DNA of 64,000 nucleotides from Alcanivorax sp. 24. GTDB taxonomy: Bacteria; Pseudomonadota; Gammaproteobacteria; Pseudomonadales; Alcanivoracaceae. The notes below the pieces were generated by a model. It had not been told where the DNA came from. It made no database searches and saw nothing but the letters and a program-made list of their open reading frames with translations. This document shows positions 1-9,186 of this stretch, piece by piece. Position 1 is the first letter of the stretch, and the number at the start of each line of letters is the position of its first letter. A program made the position numbers and the translations under genes. The stretch is taken from assembly GCF_004360225.1 (NCBI RefSeq), contig NZ_SNUA01000003.1, positions 186,001 to 250,000 on the forward strand, written 5' to 3'.

Positions 1-131
1 CGGAGCAGGGCATTCTGTTCCACGCTCCGGACAACGTGATCGCGGAATTTCCCCAGTTCCCGGCGGTACACAGTTACGAAGATCTGAAAAAAGAAATCGT
101 CAAAGCCAGCAACCGCGAACTCCCGCTCTGA
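1..131 (+). CDS. thrH: ThrH C-terminus (phosphoserine phosphatase / homoserine phosphotransferase), cut by window edge
   Basis: The last 42 codons are present, read from base 3 and ending in TGA at 129-131. The tail contains FHAPDNVIAEFPQFP and SYEDLKKE, which match my recollection of the C-terminal end of ThrH. ThrH is a HAD-superfamily enzyme of about 205 residues that dephosphorylates phosphoserine and can transfer the phosphate to homoserine. The HAD catalytic motifs lie outside the window, so the call rests on the tail alone. It is separated from fimL by a 404-base gap and so is probably a separate transcription unit. Confidence 0.7.
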   Translation, partial: EQGILFHAPDNVIAEFPQFPAVHSYEDLKKEIVKASNRELPL

Positions 132-535
132 CCTCCTGAGTTGGCATGCCGTGCCGGGGGAAATCCCCCGCGCGGAGCTTACTTTGTGTCCACCGCCAGG
201 GATCGAGGCGAGCCGGGCGCGTTCCCGCCAAAATAGTTCCATGATCCGCTCCAACGGTCCACGATCCCGCTGCGAAAACCAGGCGGTAATCATAAGCCGT
301 TCAATTCTTACGATACGGTCAACTAAAGTACGATGAGAGGGAGGTACTGATTTCGGCTGTGCCCTGGTTAACAATGCGCAGAAAAATCAGTTGCTTAGAG
401 GCGAAAGTTGACGCACCGTTTGAGCAGTGACAAAGTGAAAATTATTTCGCTCTCGCCACCGGGCTCATCTTGGGTCGGGTTGCCCGCCGGGCCCGTGGCA
501 TCAAGTTCAAACCAAAACAAGCGAGTGGGCTACCC
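132..535. other. Intergenic gap thrH-fimL, no gene seen
   Basis: This is a 404-base stretch without a convincing reading frame. A short GC hairpin, CGGGGG-AAAT-CCCCCG, sits at 155-170 just after thrH, but it is not followed by a T-run, so it is only a weak terminator candidate. A possible -35 hexamer TTGACG lies at 408-413, followed by A/T-rich sequence before fimL. No clear -10 or ribosome binding site was recognised. A 61-codon frame at 151-336 has no recognisable features. Confidence 0.4.
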
Positions 536-2200
536 ATGGTCGCGATCACCAATACCACCTCCTTGACCTTTCTCAAGGAAGCCATCGACACCACCCTTGG
601 GGAATCGGAATCCAGCCTGGAAGCCTTCGCCGAGAACCAGGCCGAGGGGGCGGCTCTGGAGCGGTGCATCGATGCCTTCCAGCAATTACGTGGCATCTGC
701 CAGATGCTGGAACTGGATGCCGCCACTGTAATGGCGGAGGACATGGTGCTGACCGCCAGGGAGATTCAGAGGCGACCGGAAGCGCCCCTGATCCAGGCAC
801 TGGGTAACGCCATCGTGTTGCTCGGCCACTATTTGGAATACGTCCAGCTCAGCGGCAGTCCGCTGCCGGAGGTTCTGGTGGCTGGCATCAATGAATTGCG
901 CCAGGCCGCCGGCCGCGCGCCGCTGCCGGAAAGCCGCTTTTTTAAGGTGGATGAGGGCCTGCCGCGCATGCCGCCGGGGCCGCCTACTGATGGGGATGGC
1001 CTGGCCCGGCAAAGCCGCCGGCTACGCCACATGTACCAGGTGGGGCTGCTGGGCCTGCTGCAGGGGCAGGACCGACAGACCCACCTGCGCCTGATGCTGC
1101 GGGCCATGGAACGTATTGACCGGCTTGCCGGCGGCAAACGCTGGTGGCTGGCGCGAGCGGCGCTGGAGTCCCTGCTGCACGACGACATGGCGCTCACCGC
1201 GGCCCGGCGCACCTTGCTGGCCCGCTATGACCGGCAATTGAAGGCTCTGGTGTACCAGGGGCGCGATGCTCTTGAGCAGGAGCCGCCGGGGGAGCTGTTG
1301 CGCGAATGCCTGTACCTCACGGCTTTGGGCAGCGGAAAAGGGGGCGCCGCCACCGAGGTACGCTCCGCGTTCGGGCTGCGGGAACGTCCCGCCGACGCCG
1401 ATCTGCAGCGTGAATTGGCGTTGATGACCGGTTCCAAGGGCTCCGTGATCCGCTCCGTGGCCGGCGCCCTGAAGGAGGAAATCAACCAGATCAAGGACAC
1501 CCTGGACATGGCCGCCCAGGGCGTGGCGGATACCGATTATGGCGCTATCGCCGAAGGGCTCGGGCGCATCGCCAGCACTCTGGAGATGATCGGCGAGAAT
1601 CAAAGCGCCGGGGGATTGCGCCAGCGCGCCGAGAATGTGGCCGGCTGGCGCTCTGATGGCGAGGTGGATAGCGGCGCCTTTCACGCCCTGGTGGACGATC
1701 TGCTTGCCGCGGAGAACACCATCGCCACCCTGGAGCGCAGTCTGGCGCCGGCGGATGATGTGCGTCGCGAAGTTAACAATGAGCACATCTCCCGCTATCA
1801 GCTGGACGAGGCGCGCATGACGGTGGTGGGCGAGTGCCGCGCCGGCCTGGCGCTGGCAAAGCGGTCGTTGGCCTCCTATATGGAGCAACAGTGGGATACC
1901 ATGCATCTCAGTAATCTTCCGGGCACTTTCGCTTCGGTGGCGGGGGGGATGACCTTCCTCGACCTGGAGCGGGCCTGCGCCGTAACCAACGCCTGTCGGT
2001 GTTATATCGAGAAGGAGTTGATCGGTGGCAGCGAGGCACCCACGGTCACCGCCATGGAGACCCTGGCGGATGCCCTGACCGCCATCGATTACTACCTCGA
2101 GAGCATGGAAGAACAGAAACCGATTGGAGAAGGCGTTCTGGATGTGGCGGAGCAGGCCGTGGGTGCCCTTGGCTATCCCACAGGCGGAGCGACATCGTGA
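536..2200 (+). CDS. fimL: FimL-like scaffold protein (ChpA N-terminal-like, twitching motility/cAMP signalling)
   Basis: The product is 554 residues. Its first 140 residues (for example LEAFAENQ, LRGICQMLELDAA, INELRQAAGRAPLPESRFF) follow the pattern shared by Pseudomonas FimL and the N-terminal Hpt-like region of the chemotaxis kinase ChpA. It has no kinase, CheW or receiver domain. In Pseudomonas, FimL is a scaffold connecting the Chp system and type IV pili to cAMP production; that role here is inferred. I chose ATG at 536; an upstream TTG at 470 would add 22 residues that look unrelated. The stop overlaps the GTG of nudC by four bases, so the two are coupled, and fimL-nudC is also the order in Pseudomonas. 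Confidence 0.75.
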   Translation: MVAITNTTSLTFLKEAIDTTLGESESSLEAFAENQAEGAALERCIDAFQQLRGICQMLELDAATVMAEDMVLTAREIQRRPEAPLIQALGNAIVLLGHYLEYVQLSGSPLPEVLVAGINELRQAAGRAPLPESRFFKVDEGLPRMPPGPPTDGDGLARQSRRLRHMYQVGLLGLLQGQDRQTHLRLMLRAMERIDRLAGGKRWWLARAALESLLHDDMALTAARRTLLARYDRQLKALVYQGRDALEQEPPGELLRECLYLTALGSGKGGAATEVRSAFGLRERPADADLQRELALMTGSKGSVIRSVAGALKEEINQIKDTLDMAAQGVADTDYGAIAEGLGRIASTLEMIGENQSAGGLRQRAENVAGWRSDGEVDSGAFHALVDDLLAAENTIATLERSLAPADDVRREVNNEHISRYQLDEARMTVVGECRAGLALAKRSLASYMEQQWDTMHLSNLPGTFASVAGGMTFLDLERACAVTNACRCYIEKELIGGSEAPTVTAMETLADALTAIDYYLESMEEQKPIGEGVLDVAEQAVGALGYPTGGATS

Positions 2201-3021
2201 ACCATTTCTTTTCCCTGGACTTGTCCTCGGTGGAACCGAGAGACGCGGACGAAGCCTGGTGCTTCGTGGTCCATGAACAAAACCTGTACATCGATTTCGC
2301 CCAGCAGCCCGGCAACCTGGGCATTCCCAGGTTGCCGGCCTTCCTGCTGCGCCAGCACCCCAATTACCGCTACATCGGCGTGCTGCATGGCCAGCCCTGC
2401 TATGTGTGTGACGAGGGAGAACACGAACTGGCCGACCAGCGTCTTCACCCGACCCCGTTGCGGCAGATCCTCGGCCAACTGGACGACGACACTTTCACCA
2501 TGGTGGCGCGGGCGCTGCAGGTGATGAGCTGGCGACAGAATCACCGTTTCTGCAGCCGCTGTGGCTCTCCCACGATGCCCCATGAACGTGAGCTGGCGAT
2601 GATCTGCCCGGCCTGTGACTATCGCCAGTACCCCCGCATCACTCCCTGCGTGATCGCCCTGATCAGTGATGGCGAATACGCTTTGCTGGGTCGTTCCGCG
2701 CGTTTTCCCTCCGGATTCTATTCCTGCCTGGCCGGCTTCATGGAAGCCGGGGAGACCGCCGAGCAGGCGGTACGCCGGGAAGTCATGGAGGAAACCGGCA
2801 TTCAGGTTGGCGATCTGCGCTACACACGCAGCCAGTCCTGGCCCTTTCCTCATTCCCTGATGCTCGGTTTCCATGGCGACTATGCCGGCGGTGACATCGT
2901 TATCGATGACGACGAGATCGTCGATGCCGGCTGGTTCCGCCATGATCAGTTGCCGCGCACACCACCGCCGGGCAGCATCGCCCACACGCTGATCGAGCAA
3001 TGGCGCGCGCCTTACCGCTAA
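2197..3021 (+). CDS. nudC: NAD+/NADH pyrophosphatase NudC
   Basis: The product is 274 residues with GTG start in a GTGA overlap with the fimL stop. A four-cysteine zinc ribbon is visible (C119, C122, C137, C140). The Nudix box GFMEAGET...REVMEETGI follows at about residues 180-202, and the NADH-pyrophosphatase signature SQSWPFPHS at about 212-220. NudC enzymes cleave NAD(H) to NMN(H) and AMP and also remove NAD caps from RNA 5' ends. All family hallmarks are intact and the length is normal for the family. Confidence 0.93.
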   Translation: MNHFFSLDLSSVEPRDADEAWCFVVHEQNLYIDFAQQPGNLGIPRLPAFLLRQHPNYRYIGVLHGQPCYVCDEGEHELADQRLHPTPLRQILGQLDDDTFTMVARALQVMSWRQNHRFCSRCGSPTMPHERELAMICPACDYRQYPRITPCVIALISDGEYALLGRSARFPSGFYSCLAGFMEAGETAEQAVRREVMEETGIQVGDLRYTRSQSWPFPHSLMLGFHGDYAGGDIVIDDDEIVDAGWFRHDQLPRTPPPGSIAHTLIEQWRAPYR

Positions 3022-3058
3022 CGCGCCGCCCCCAGCCCGCCATGATGATGGAGTCCCG

Positions 3059-3706
3059 ATGAGCTTTTCGTTCGCCCCGCTTTTGATTATGGTCATTGGC
3101 TTGGTTCTGGTGCTGATCGGGGCCTGGATTCTGTTGCGCCAGAAATGGCTGTGGCAGTGGCTCAAGGGCACGGCGGGGCTGCTGTTGGTGGCCGGGGCCA
3201 TCTATCTGGTGTTGGTGGCGGTCAGTCTGTACAGCTACCACGAACTGAACGCGGAATCGCCGGTGGCCACGATCAGCTTCCGTGCCACCGACAATCAGGC
3301 CTACATCGCCACGGTCACCGGCCGTGATGGCCGCACCCGTGATTTCCGGCTGGCCGGAGACCAGTGGCAACTGGACGCCAGAATCATCAAGTGGAAAACC
3401 CCCTTCGCCTTGCTGGGACTGAAGCCGGCCTATCAGCTGGATCGTATCCAGGGGCGTTACTTCGCACTGGAGGACGAGCGCTCCCGGGAACGTACCGTGT
3501 ATAGTTTCCACGACGCGCCACCGCTGCTGGACGTCTGGCGCCAGGCCCGGGAGGGCTGGAGTTTTCTTGTCGATGCGCGCTATGGTAGCGCCGCCTATCT
3601 GCCGATGGCGGACGGGGCGATCTTTGAAGTGACGGTTGCCCCCACCGGTCTGGTGGGGCGGCCGCTCAACGGCAGTGCGCAGCAGGCGGTTTCCGGCTGG
3701 CAATAA
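3059..3706 (+). CDS. Conserved two-helix membrane protein of unknown function
   Basis: The product is 215 residues. Two hydrophobic helices occupy about residues 7-25 and 35-58 (FAPLLIMVIGLVLVLIGAWIL, then LLLVAGAIYLVLVAVSLY), followed by a soluble domain of about 150 residues with mixed beta-type composition. I recognise no catalytic motif. A gene of this type follows nudC in Pseudomonas, where it is often labelled vaguely as a transport-related protein; the two-helix layout does not support a transporter. It starts at ATG 3059 after GGAGTCCCG, 37 bases behind nudC and likely in the same transcript. Confidence 0.6.
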   Translation: MSFSFAPLLIMVIGLVLVLIGAWILLRQKWLWQWLKGTAGLLLVAGAIYLVLVAVSLYSYHELNAESPVATISFRATDNQAYIATVTGRDGRTRDFRLAGDQWQLDARIIKWKTPFALLGLKPAYQLDRIQGRYFALEDERSRERTVYSFHDAPPLLDVWRQAREGWSFLVDARYGSAAYLPMADGAIFEVTVAPTGLVGRPLNGSAQQAVSGWQ

Positions 3707-3771
3707 GCGGGATGCGGTGCCAGTGAGCGGGACGGGCGATTTAACCCATACATACAGGTGAGCAAGACACG

Positions 3772-4827
3772 GTGATCATCGATTTAGTATCCGAATACGG
3801 CATGTTTCTCGCCAAGGTCGCCACCCTCGTGGTGGCGATTTTGTTTGTGATCGGCGGGATCGCCACGGCGGCGGCGCGCAATCGCCAGCGCAGTGGCCGC
3901 GACGGCGAATTACACGTCAAGTACCTCAACGAGGAGTTCGACGACCTGCGCGAGAGCATCATCGACGAAGTGTGGCCGGAACAGCGCCGCAAGAGCGAGG
4001 CCAAGAAAAAACGCAAGGAAGAAAAGGCGCGTGCCAAGCAGCGCAAGAAAGCCGGCGGTGAAGACAAATTGCCGCCGCGCCTGTTCGTGCTGGATTTCGA
4101 TGGTGACCTTCAAGCCAGTGATGTGGAAACCCTGCGCCACGAAATCAGCGCCATCCTGGAAGTGGCCGAGGCGGATGATGAAGTCCTGCTGCGACTGGAA
4201 AGCCCGGGTGGACTGGTGCACAGCTATGGCCTGGCCGCCTCGCAACTGAAACGTCTGCGCGGGCGCGGTTTGAAACTCACCGTGGCGGTGGACCAGGTGG
4301 CCGCCAGCGGCGGCTATATGATGGCTTGTATCGGCGACCGCATTCTCAGCGCTCCTTTCGCGGTGATCGGTTCCATCGGCGTGGTGGCACAGATTCCCAA
4401 TGTCCATCGTCTGCTGAAAAAGCACGACGTGGATGTGGAATTGATGACGGCCGGCGAATACAAACGCACCCTGACCATGCTTGGCGAAAATACCGACAAG
4501 GCTCGCGCCAAGTTCCAGCAAGAGCTGGAAGAGACCCACCAGCTGTTCAAGAGTTTTGTCCGTGAGCACCGCCGTGGTCTGGACATCGACACGGTGGCCA
4601 CCGGTGAGCACTGGTTCGGCAGCCGGGCCAAGGAACTGGGGCTGGTGGACGACATCATGACCAGTGATGAATACTTGCAGGGGCGCAAAGCCCAGGTCGA
4701 CATCTACCAGGTTACCTGGGAACAGAAGCGTAAACTCGCGGATCGGCTGAGCCTGTCCCTGGCGTCCGCGGCCCAGCGCCTGGCGGATCGCTTCTGGCAG
4801 CGTGGCTCGCAGCGGCCCTTCCAATAA
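3772..4827 (+). CDS. sohB: Inner-membrane serine protease SohB (S49 family)
   Basis: The product is 351 residues. It has an N-terminal membrane helix (about 11-33), then a highly charged Lys/Glu linker (about 70-95), then an S49 peptidase domain. The nucleophile is in AASGGYMM (Ser179) and the general-base lysine in GEYKRTLT (Lys231), as in SppA/SohB. These signal-peptide-peptidase-like enzymes act at the periplasmic face of the inner membrane. The start is GTG at 3772 with only a weak upstream purine stretch. Length and dyad are normal for SohB. Confidence 0.92.
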   Translation: MIIDLVSEYGMFLAKVATLVVAILFVIGGIATAAARNRQRSGRDGELHVKYLNEEFDDLRESIIDEVWPEQRRKSEAKKKRKEEKARAKQRKKAGGEDKLPPRLFVLDFDGDLQASDVETLRHEISAILEVAEADDEVLLRLESPGGLVHSYGLAASQLKRLRGRGLKLTVAVDQVAASGGYMMACIGDRILSAPFAVIGSIGVVAQIPNVHRLLKKHDVDVELMTAGEYKRTLTMLGENTDKARAKFQQELEETHQLFKSFVREHRRGLDIDTVATGEHWFGSRAKELGLVDDIMTSDEYLQGRKAQVDIYQVTWEQKRKLADRLSLSLASAAQRLADRFWQRGSQRPFQ

Positions 4828-4860
4828 ATACCCGACGGACAACAGCAAACGGAGCTGGTA

Positions 4861-5853
4861 ATGACATTCAAGGCCCTGATCACCGAAAGCACCGACAATG
4901 GCTACCAAAGCCGGGTAGGGGAGCGTGAGCTGAGTGATCTGCCGGAAGGCGAGGTTCTGGTTAAGGTGAGCTGGTCTTCTCTGAACTACAAGGACGCGCT
5001 CAGCGCCAGCGGCAACAAGGGCGTCACCCGCCATTATCCACATACACCGGGCATCGACGCCGTTGGTGTGGTGGAAGAAGCGGAGCAGGGCCCGTTCAGC
5101 CCCGGTGACCAGGTCATCTGCACCGGCTATGACCTGGGCATGAACACCGTCGGCGGCTACGGCGATTACATTCGCGTGCCAGCGGATTGGCTGGTGCCGC
5201 TGCCGGATGGCATGGACCCACGCTCCGCCATGGTGCTGGGCACCGCCGGCCTCACCGCCGCCTTGTGCGTGGAGGCATTGCTGGATACCGGCCTGCAGGA
5301 GGACCAGGGTGACGTGCTGGTTACCGGCGCCACCGGCGGTGTTGGTTGCGTGGCGGTCTCGATCCTGTCCCGGCTGGGCTTTCGCGTGGTCGCCGTTACC
5401 GGTAAAAGCGACGCCCACGACTGGCTGAAAGCCCTGGGAGCAGCGGACATCATTTCCCGCGAGGACGCCCTGACGGATGCCAATAAGCCGATGTTGAAGC
5501 CACGCTGGGCCGGGGTGGTGGACTGCGTCGGCGGCGACATGCTGGTGAACGCCCTGAAAAGCCTGCAATACGGCGCCAGCGCCGCCTGCTGCGGCCTGGT
5601 GGGATCACCGCAACTCAATAATGCCACGGTGCTTCCGTTCATCCTGCGTGGCGTCAATCTGCTCGGCGTGGACAGCGTGGAACTGCCGCGCGAAGTGAAG
5701 CAGCAGATCTGGCAGTTGCTGGCCTCGGACTGGACCCCGGATCTGGCCGCGTTGGAAGCGGCGGAAATCACTCGGGAACAACTGCCGGAATGGTTCGAGC
5801 GTATCCTCGCCGGCGGCGTGCGCGGCCGCGTGGTGGTCAAGATAGGCGGTTGA
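4861..5853 (+). CDS. acuI: AcuI/YhdH-family acrylyl-CoA reductase (MDR superfamily oxidoreductase)
   Basis: The product is 330 residues. The N-terminal GroES-like part has WSSLNYKDALSASG and HTPGIDAVGVV, and the Rossmann part has VLVTGATGGVGCVAVSIL at about residue 155-172, which binds NADPH. These are the signatures of the YhdH/AcuI quinone-oxidoreductase-like family, whose members reduce acrylyl-CoA to propionyl-CoA. No zinc-binding cysteine cluster is present, as expected for this branch. The true substrate cannot be read from sequence. It follows sohB by 33 bases and may be co-transcribed with it. Confidence 0.8.
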   Translation: MTFKALITESTDNGYQSRVGERELSDLPEGEVLVKVSWSSLNYKDALSASGNKGVTRHYPHTPGIDAVGVVEEAEQGPFSPGDQVICTGYDLGMNTVGGYGDYIRVPADWLVPLPDGMDPRSAMVLGTAGLTAALCVEALLDTGLQEDQGDVLVTGATGGVGCVAVSILSRLGFRVVAVTGKSDAHDWLKALGAADIISREDALTDANKPMLKPRWAGVVDCVGGDMLVNALKSLQYGASAACCGLVGSPQLNNATVLPFILRGVNLLGVDSVELPREVKQQIWQLLASDWTPDLAALEAAEITREQLPEWFERILAGGVRGRVVVKIGG

Positions 5854-5884
5854 TCGCTGGCAGACCACTGATACGGGAGGCACC

Positions 5885-6847
5885 ATGACTGACCCCGGCT
5901 GGCTTAAATTCGCACTGCGTCTGGACGGCAAGGGCGGAGCGGCACCCTTCGAGCCGCAGCTGTCCGCCGGCGACCACAGCACCCGCTGGATTCATCTGGA
6001 TTACACCTGCCCGGAAAGCCGGGATTGGCTGGAAGCGCGGGCGGATATCCCGATGGTGGTCAGCGAAGCGCTGTTGACACCGGAGACCCGCCCGCGAGTC
6101 AGCGACGTGGGCGGAGGATTGCTGGTCTATCTCAGGGGCGTGAACCTGTCTCCGGACGCCCGGCCAGAGGATATGATCGCGGTGCGGCTGTGGATCCGGG
6201 ATGGCCTGGTAATCAGCACGCAAAAGCGCACATTGAAGTCCCTTACCGAGCTGGTTGACGCTTTGCATGCCGGAGAAGGGCCGGCGACCCCGTCGGAACT
6301 GCTGGCCGGCCTGGTGGACGGGCTTGTCTGGCGCATGGAAGAGGTGATCGAGCAGATCGAGGATCAAGTGGCGGACTTTTCCGAACGGCTGGAAGGCGGG
6401 TCAGGCAACCGCGATCAGACCCGCCGGATCGGCGCATTGCGGCGCCGGGCGATTACCCTTCGACGTTACATGGCTCCGGAACGGGATGCCCTGGCCAAAC
6501 TGCATGGCGACAGCCGTATTCGCAGTGGTGACGCGGAGATCATTCGTGAAGCCACGGATCGTCTGCAACGCCTGCTGGAAGATCTGGACGCGGCCCGCGA
6601 GCACGCCACCCTGCTGCAAGAGGAGGTCTTTTCCGCCCAGAATGAGACCATCAACGACCGCATGTACCTGCTGGCCATCATCAGCGCCATTTTTCTGCCG
6701 CTGGGCTTCCTGACCGGTCTGTTTGGTATCAATGTGGGGGGCTTGCCGTGGCTGGAGGACCCCAACGGATTCTGGTGGTTCAGTGGAATGCTCGCGATTA
6801 CCAGCACCGGCATCCTGCTGTGGATGATCCGGCGACGCTGGGTGTGA
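5885..6847 (+). CDS. zntB: ZntB-type CorA-superfamily zinc/divalent metal transporter
   Basis: The product is 320 residues with a long acidic, helical cytoplasmic N-terminal domain and two C-terminal membrane helices (about 260-282 and 295-313). The signature loop between them reads FGINVGGLPW, the G-[VI]-N form with GG typical of ZntB, rather than the strict GMN of CorA. The EENETI-like element seen in the family is partly recognisable (QNETINDRMYLL). ZntB mediates proton-coupled zinc transport at the inner membrane. The ATG at 5885 follows GGGAGGCACC, a good ribosome binding site. Confidence 0.85.
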   Translation: MTDPGWLKFALRLDGKGGAAPFEPQLSAGDHSTRWIHLDYTCPESRDWLEARADIPMVVSEALLTPETRPRVSDVGGGLLVYLRGVNLSPDARPEDMIAVRLWIRDGLVISTQKRTLKSLTELVDALHAGEGPATPSELLAGLVDGLVWRMEEVIEQIEDQVADFSERLEGGSGNRDQTRRIGALRRRAITLRRYMAPERDALAKLHGDSRIRSGDAEIIREATDRLQRLLEDLDAAREHATLLQEEVFSAQNETINDRMYLLAIISAIFLPLGFLTGLFGINVGGLPWLEDPNGFWWFSGMLAITSTGILLWMIRRRWV

Positions 6848-6882
6848 AACACGGTTCGGCACCGGCGCTTGCCGAAGGAAGG

Positions 6883-6902
6883 TCCGCCCCGGACGGGGCG
6901 GA
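6883..6902. terminator. GC hairpin between convergent zntB and DUF934 gene
   Basis: TCCGCCCC and GGGGCGGA form a perfect 8-bp stem with a GGAC loop between the two converging genes. The downstream T-run is weak on both strands, so termination strength is uncertain. Confidence 0.45.
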
Positions 6903-6909
6903 TTGATGA

Positions 6910-7413
6910 TCAGGCGGATTGACGGCGATAGATCGGGCGCTCGTCGTGAACGTCGCCCTGATAGGTAACCGAGAACGGGCGCAGGCCATTCAGGGCTTCC
7001 TCGATATCACGGTCGGCACGCACCTCGAAGGCATTGAAGCCGACCCGGTGCATGTAGAACAGCTGATCCTGCAGCACATCCCCCACCGCTCGCACCTCAC
7101 CTTCAAAACCATAGCGGGTGCGCAACTCACGGGCATAGGAATAACCCCGGCCGTCCTTGAAAGCGGGAAAGTTCACCGCCACCAGGGGCAGGGTGGGCAA
7201 GTCCGCGGCCAGATCCGCGGGCTCTTCACCGGGTTCCAGGCACACTCCCACCGGCGCCGAGCGCTCCAGCAGGGCCTCACGATGAGACAGCCAGTACGTC
7301 AGCGGCACGATCACCGCGCCTGCCTCCGGAACGCCTTGTTGCTCCAATTCCTCGGAGGTCAGCCGCTGCCAGGCATTGTCTACGATGTCGCCGTTGACGA
7401 TTACCTTAGCCAT
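6910..7413 (-). CDS. DUF934 protein, partner of sulfite reductase
   Basis: The product is 167 residues. It contains LPLVAVNFPAFKDGRGYS and RTRYGFEGEVRAVGDVLQDQLFYMHRVGFNAFE, the core of the DUF934 family, which is almost always encoded next to assimilatory nitrite/sulfite reductase. It is thought to serve that enzyme, but its biochemical role is not established. The start at 7413 is fixed by AAGGAGGTGG a few bases upstream; a longer frame upstream lacks support. It overlaps the end of the reductase gene by eight bases, indicating translational coupling. Confidence 0.85.
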   Translation of the reverse strand: MAKVIVNGDIVDNAWQRLTSEELEQQGVPEAGAVIVPLTYWLSHREALLERSAPVGVCLEPGEEPADLAADLPTLPLVAVNFPAFKDGRGYSYARELRTRYGFEGEVRAVGDVLQDQLFYMHRVGFNAFEVRADRDIEEALNGLRPFSVTYQGDVHDERPIYRRQSA

Positions 7414-9055
7414 ATACCACCTCCTTGAACGGGTCCATGCCAATGCGCTCGTACGTACTGATGAAAGGCTCGTTTTCCAGACGATTGTCCAGATACACGC
7501 GGACGATCTTGCCGATCACGCCGTTGACCTCATGGGACTCGAAGGACGGCCCCATTTTTTCGCCAATGCGGGATTGGCGGTCACCGCGACCACCCAGGGT
7601 GATCTGGTAGAACTCCTTGCCCTTTTTGTCCACGCCGAGAATACCGATGTGGCCAATATGGTGGTGACCGCAGGCGTTCATGCAACCGGAAATATTGACA
7701 TCCAGCGGTCCCAGATCATGAACAAAATCCAGGTCGTCGAACTGGCGCTGGATACCCTCCGCGATCGGCACGGACTTAGCGTTGGCCAGTGCGCAAAGGT
7801 CACCGCCGGGGCAGGACACGATGTCGGTGATCAGTCCCAGATTCGGTGTGGCGAACCCGAGCGCGTCAAGCTGTCGCCAGAGATCATACAACTCGTCCTC
7901 GGCGACATCAGCCAGAACCATGTTCTGCTGGTGCGTGGTGCGCACTTCGGAGAACGCATAACGGTCCGCCAGATCGGCCACTGCTTCCAGTTGTTCGTCG
8001 GTAATGTCACCGGGGATGCGGCCGGTCTTCTTCAGCGTCAGGGTCACCGCCCGGTAGCCGCCCCTCTTATGGGCCCGGGTGTTGGTGTGGTACCAGCGGT
8101 TGAAGGCACGGTGCTGATCCAGAGCACTGTGCAGCGCGGCGCTGTCCACATCAACGCGATAATCCGGATCCACGAAGCAGGCCTTGATGCGGGCCACTTC
8201 CTCCCGGGTCAGCGTCATGGCGCCGCCTTTCAGCTCGGCGAATTCCGCTTCCGCCAACTCGCGGAACTTATCCGCGCCCAAAGCCTTCACCAGAATCTTG
8301 ATGCGGGCCTTGTACTTGTTGTCGCGATTTCCGTATTTGTTGTACACCCGCAGAATCGCTTCCAGATAGGCAAGCAGATCCGGCCAGGGGACAAACTCGC
8401 CGATCACCTCACCGGTCATCGGGGTGCGGCCGAGACCACCGCCGGCCCAGACCTGAAAGCCGGTTTCGCCATCGTGGTCATGGACGATCTGTACGCCGAT
8501 ATCGTGCACGCCGATCAAAGCAGGATCGGCGTCCGGTACCGCGTTCACGGCGATTTTGAATTTGCGCGGCAGATAAGCGAATTCCGGGTTGAAGGTGGCC
8601 CACTGGCGGATCACTTCACACCAGGGGCGCGGGTCTTCGATTTCACGCGGATTAACGCCGGCGTATTCGTCGGTGGTGATGTTGCGAATACAGTTACCGC
8701 TGGTTTGAATGGCGTGCATTTGCACGCTGGCCAGCTCGGCGAGAATGTCGGGAGTGTCCGCCACTTCCGGCCAGTTCAACTGGATATTCTGACGGGTACT
8801 GACGTGGCAGAAGCCCTTGTCATAATCGCGGCTGATGGACGCCAGCTTGCGCACCTGGGTGGTGTTGAGCATGCCGTAAGGTACGGAGATACGCATCATC
8901 GGCGCATAGCGCTGGATGTAGAGCCCGTTCTGCAGCCGCAGAGCGAGAAATTCGTCCTCGCTCAGTTGGCCCGCCAGGTAACGTCGGGTCTGGTCGCGGT
9001 ACTGTGCCACCCGCTCTTCCAGAAGCCGTTGGTCATAGTCCTGATATACGTACAT
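7406..9055 (-). CDS. cysI: Ferredoxin-type sulfite/nitrite reductase hemoprotein (CysI)
   Basis: The product is 549 residues from MYVYQDYDQ, a start conserved in Pseudomonas CysI. Two ferredoxin-like half domains precede the cofactor motifs CPGGDLC and CMNACGHHHIGHIG near residues 420-470, which hold the [4Fe-4S] cluster bridged to siroheme. The enzyme reduces sulfite to sulfide (or nitrite to ammonia) in assimilation, in the cytoplasm. It is followed by the overlapping DUF934 gene. About 130 A/T-rich bases lie upstream, where CysB control would be expected, but I could not identify a definite site. Confidence 0.88.
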   Translation of the reverse strand: MYVYQDYDQRLLEERVAQYRDQTRRYLAGQLSEDEFLALRLQNGLYIQRYAPMMRISVPYGMLNTTQVRKLASISRDYDKGFCHVSTRQNIQLNWPEVADTPDILAELASVQMHAIQTSGNCIRNITTDEYAGVNPREIEDPRPWCEVIRQWATFNPEFAYLPRKFKIAVNAVPDADPALIGVHDIGVQIVHDHDGETGFQVWAGGGLGRTPMTGEVIGEFVPWPDLLAYLEAILRVYNKYGNRDNKYKARIKILVKALGADKFRELAEAEFAELKGGAMTLTREEVARIKACFVDPDYRVDVDSAALHSALDQHRAFNRWYHTNTRAHKRGGYRAVTLTLKKTGRIPGDITDEQLEAVADLADRYAFSEVRTTHQQNMVLADVAEDELYDLWRQLDALGFATPNLGLITDIVSCPGGDLCALANAKSVPIAEGIQRQFDDLDFVHDLGPLDVNISGCMNACGHHHIGHIGILGVDKKGKEFYQITLGGRGDRQSRIGEKMGPSFESHEVNGVIGKIVRVYLDNRLENEPFISTYERIGMDPFKEVVYG

Positions 9056-9186
9056 TGCTGTGTCGCGCCGTGTTAATTCGTTGATTTGCAAGCCGTTTGG
9101 CGGCTTACAATTCCGAGTGGCGCGAACTTTAGCAAAGGGTTTTTATACTTAAAAGAAATATATCGCTATATCCCTAGTGTGTTCCG

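Noticed and set aside
151-336. 61-codon frame in the thrH-fimL gap
   Set aside because: No ribosome site, no family resemblance, composition not protein-like.
470-535. Upstream TTG extension of fimL
   Set aside because: The extra 22 residues are Arg-rich and do not fit the FimL N-terminus; ATG 536 fits better.
3910-5568. Long minus-strand open frame (552 codons) opposite sohB and acuI
   Set aside because: It is antisense to two well-supported genes, has His/Gln/Gly-rich composition typical of the reverse of GC-rich coding DNA, and shows no domain.
7376-9076. Plus-strand open frame of 566 codons opposite the sulfite reductase
   Set aside because: A shadow of cysI; the minus-strand frame carries all cofactor motifs.
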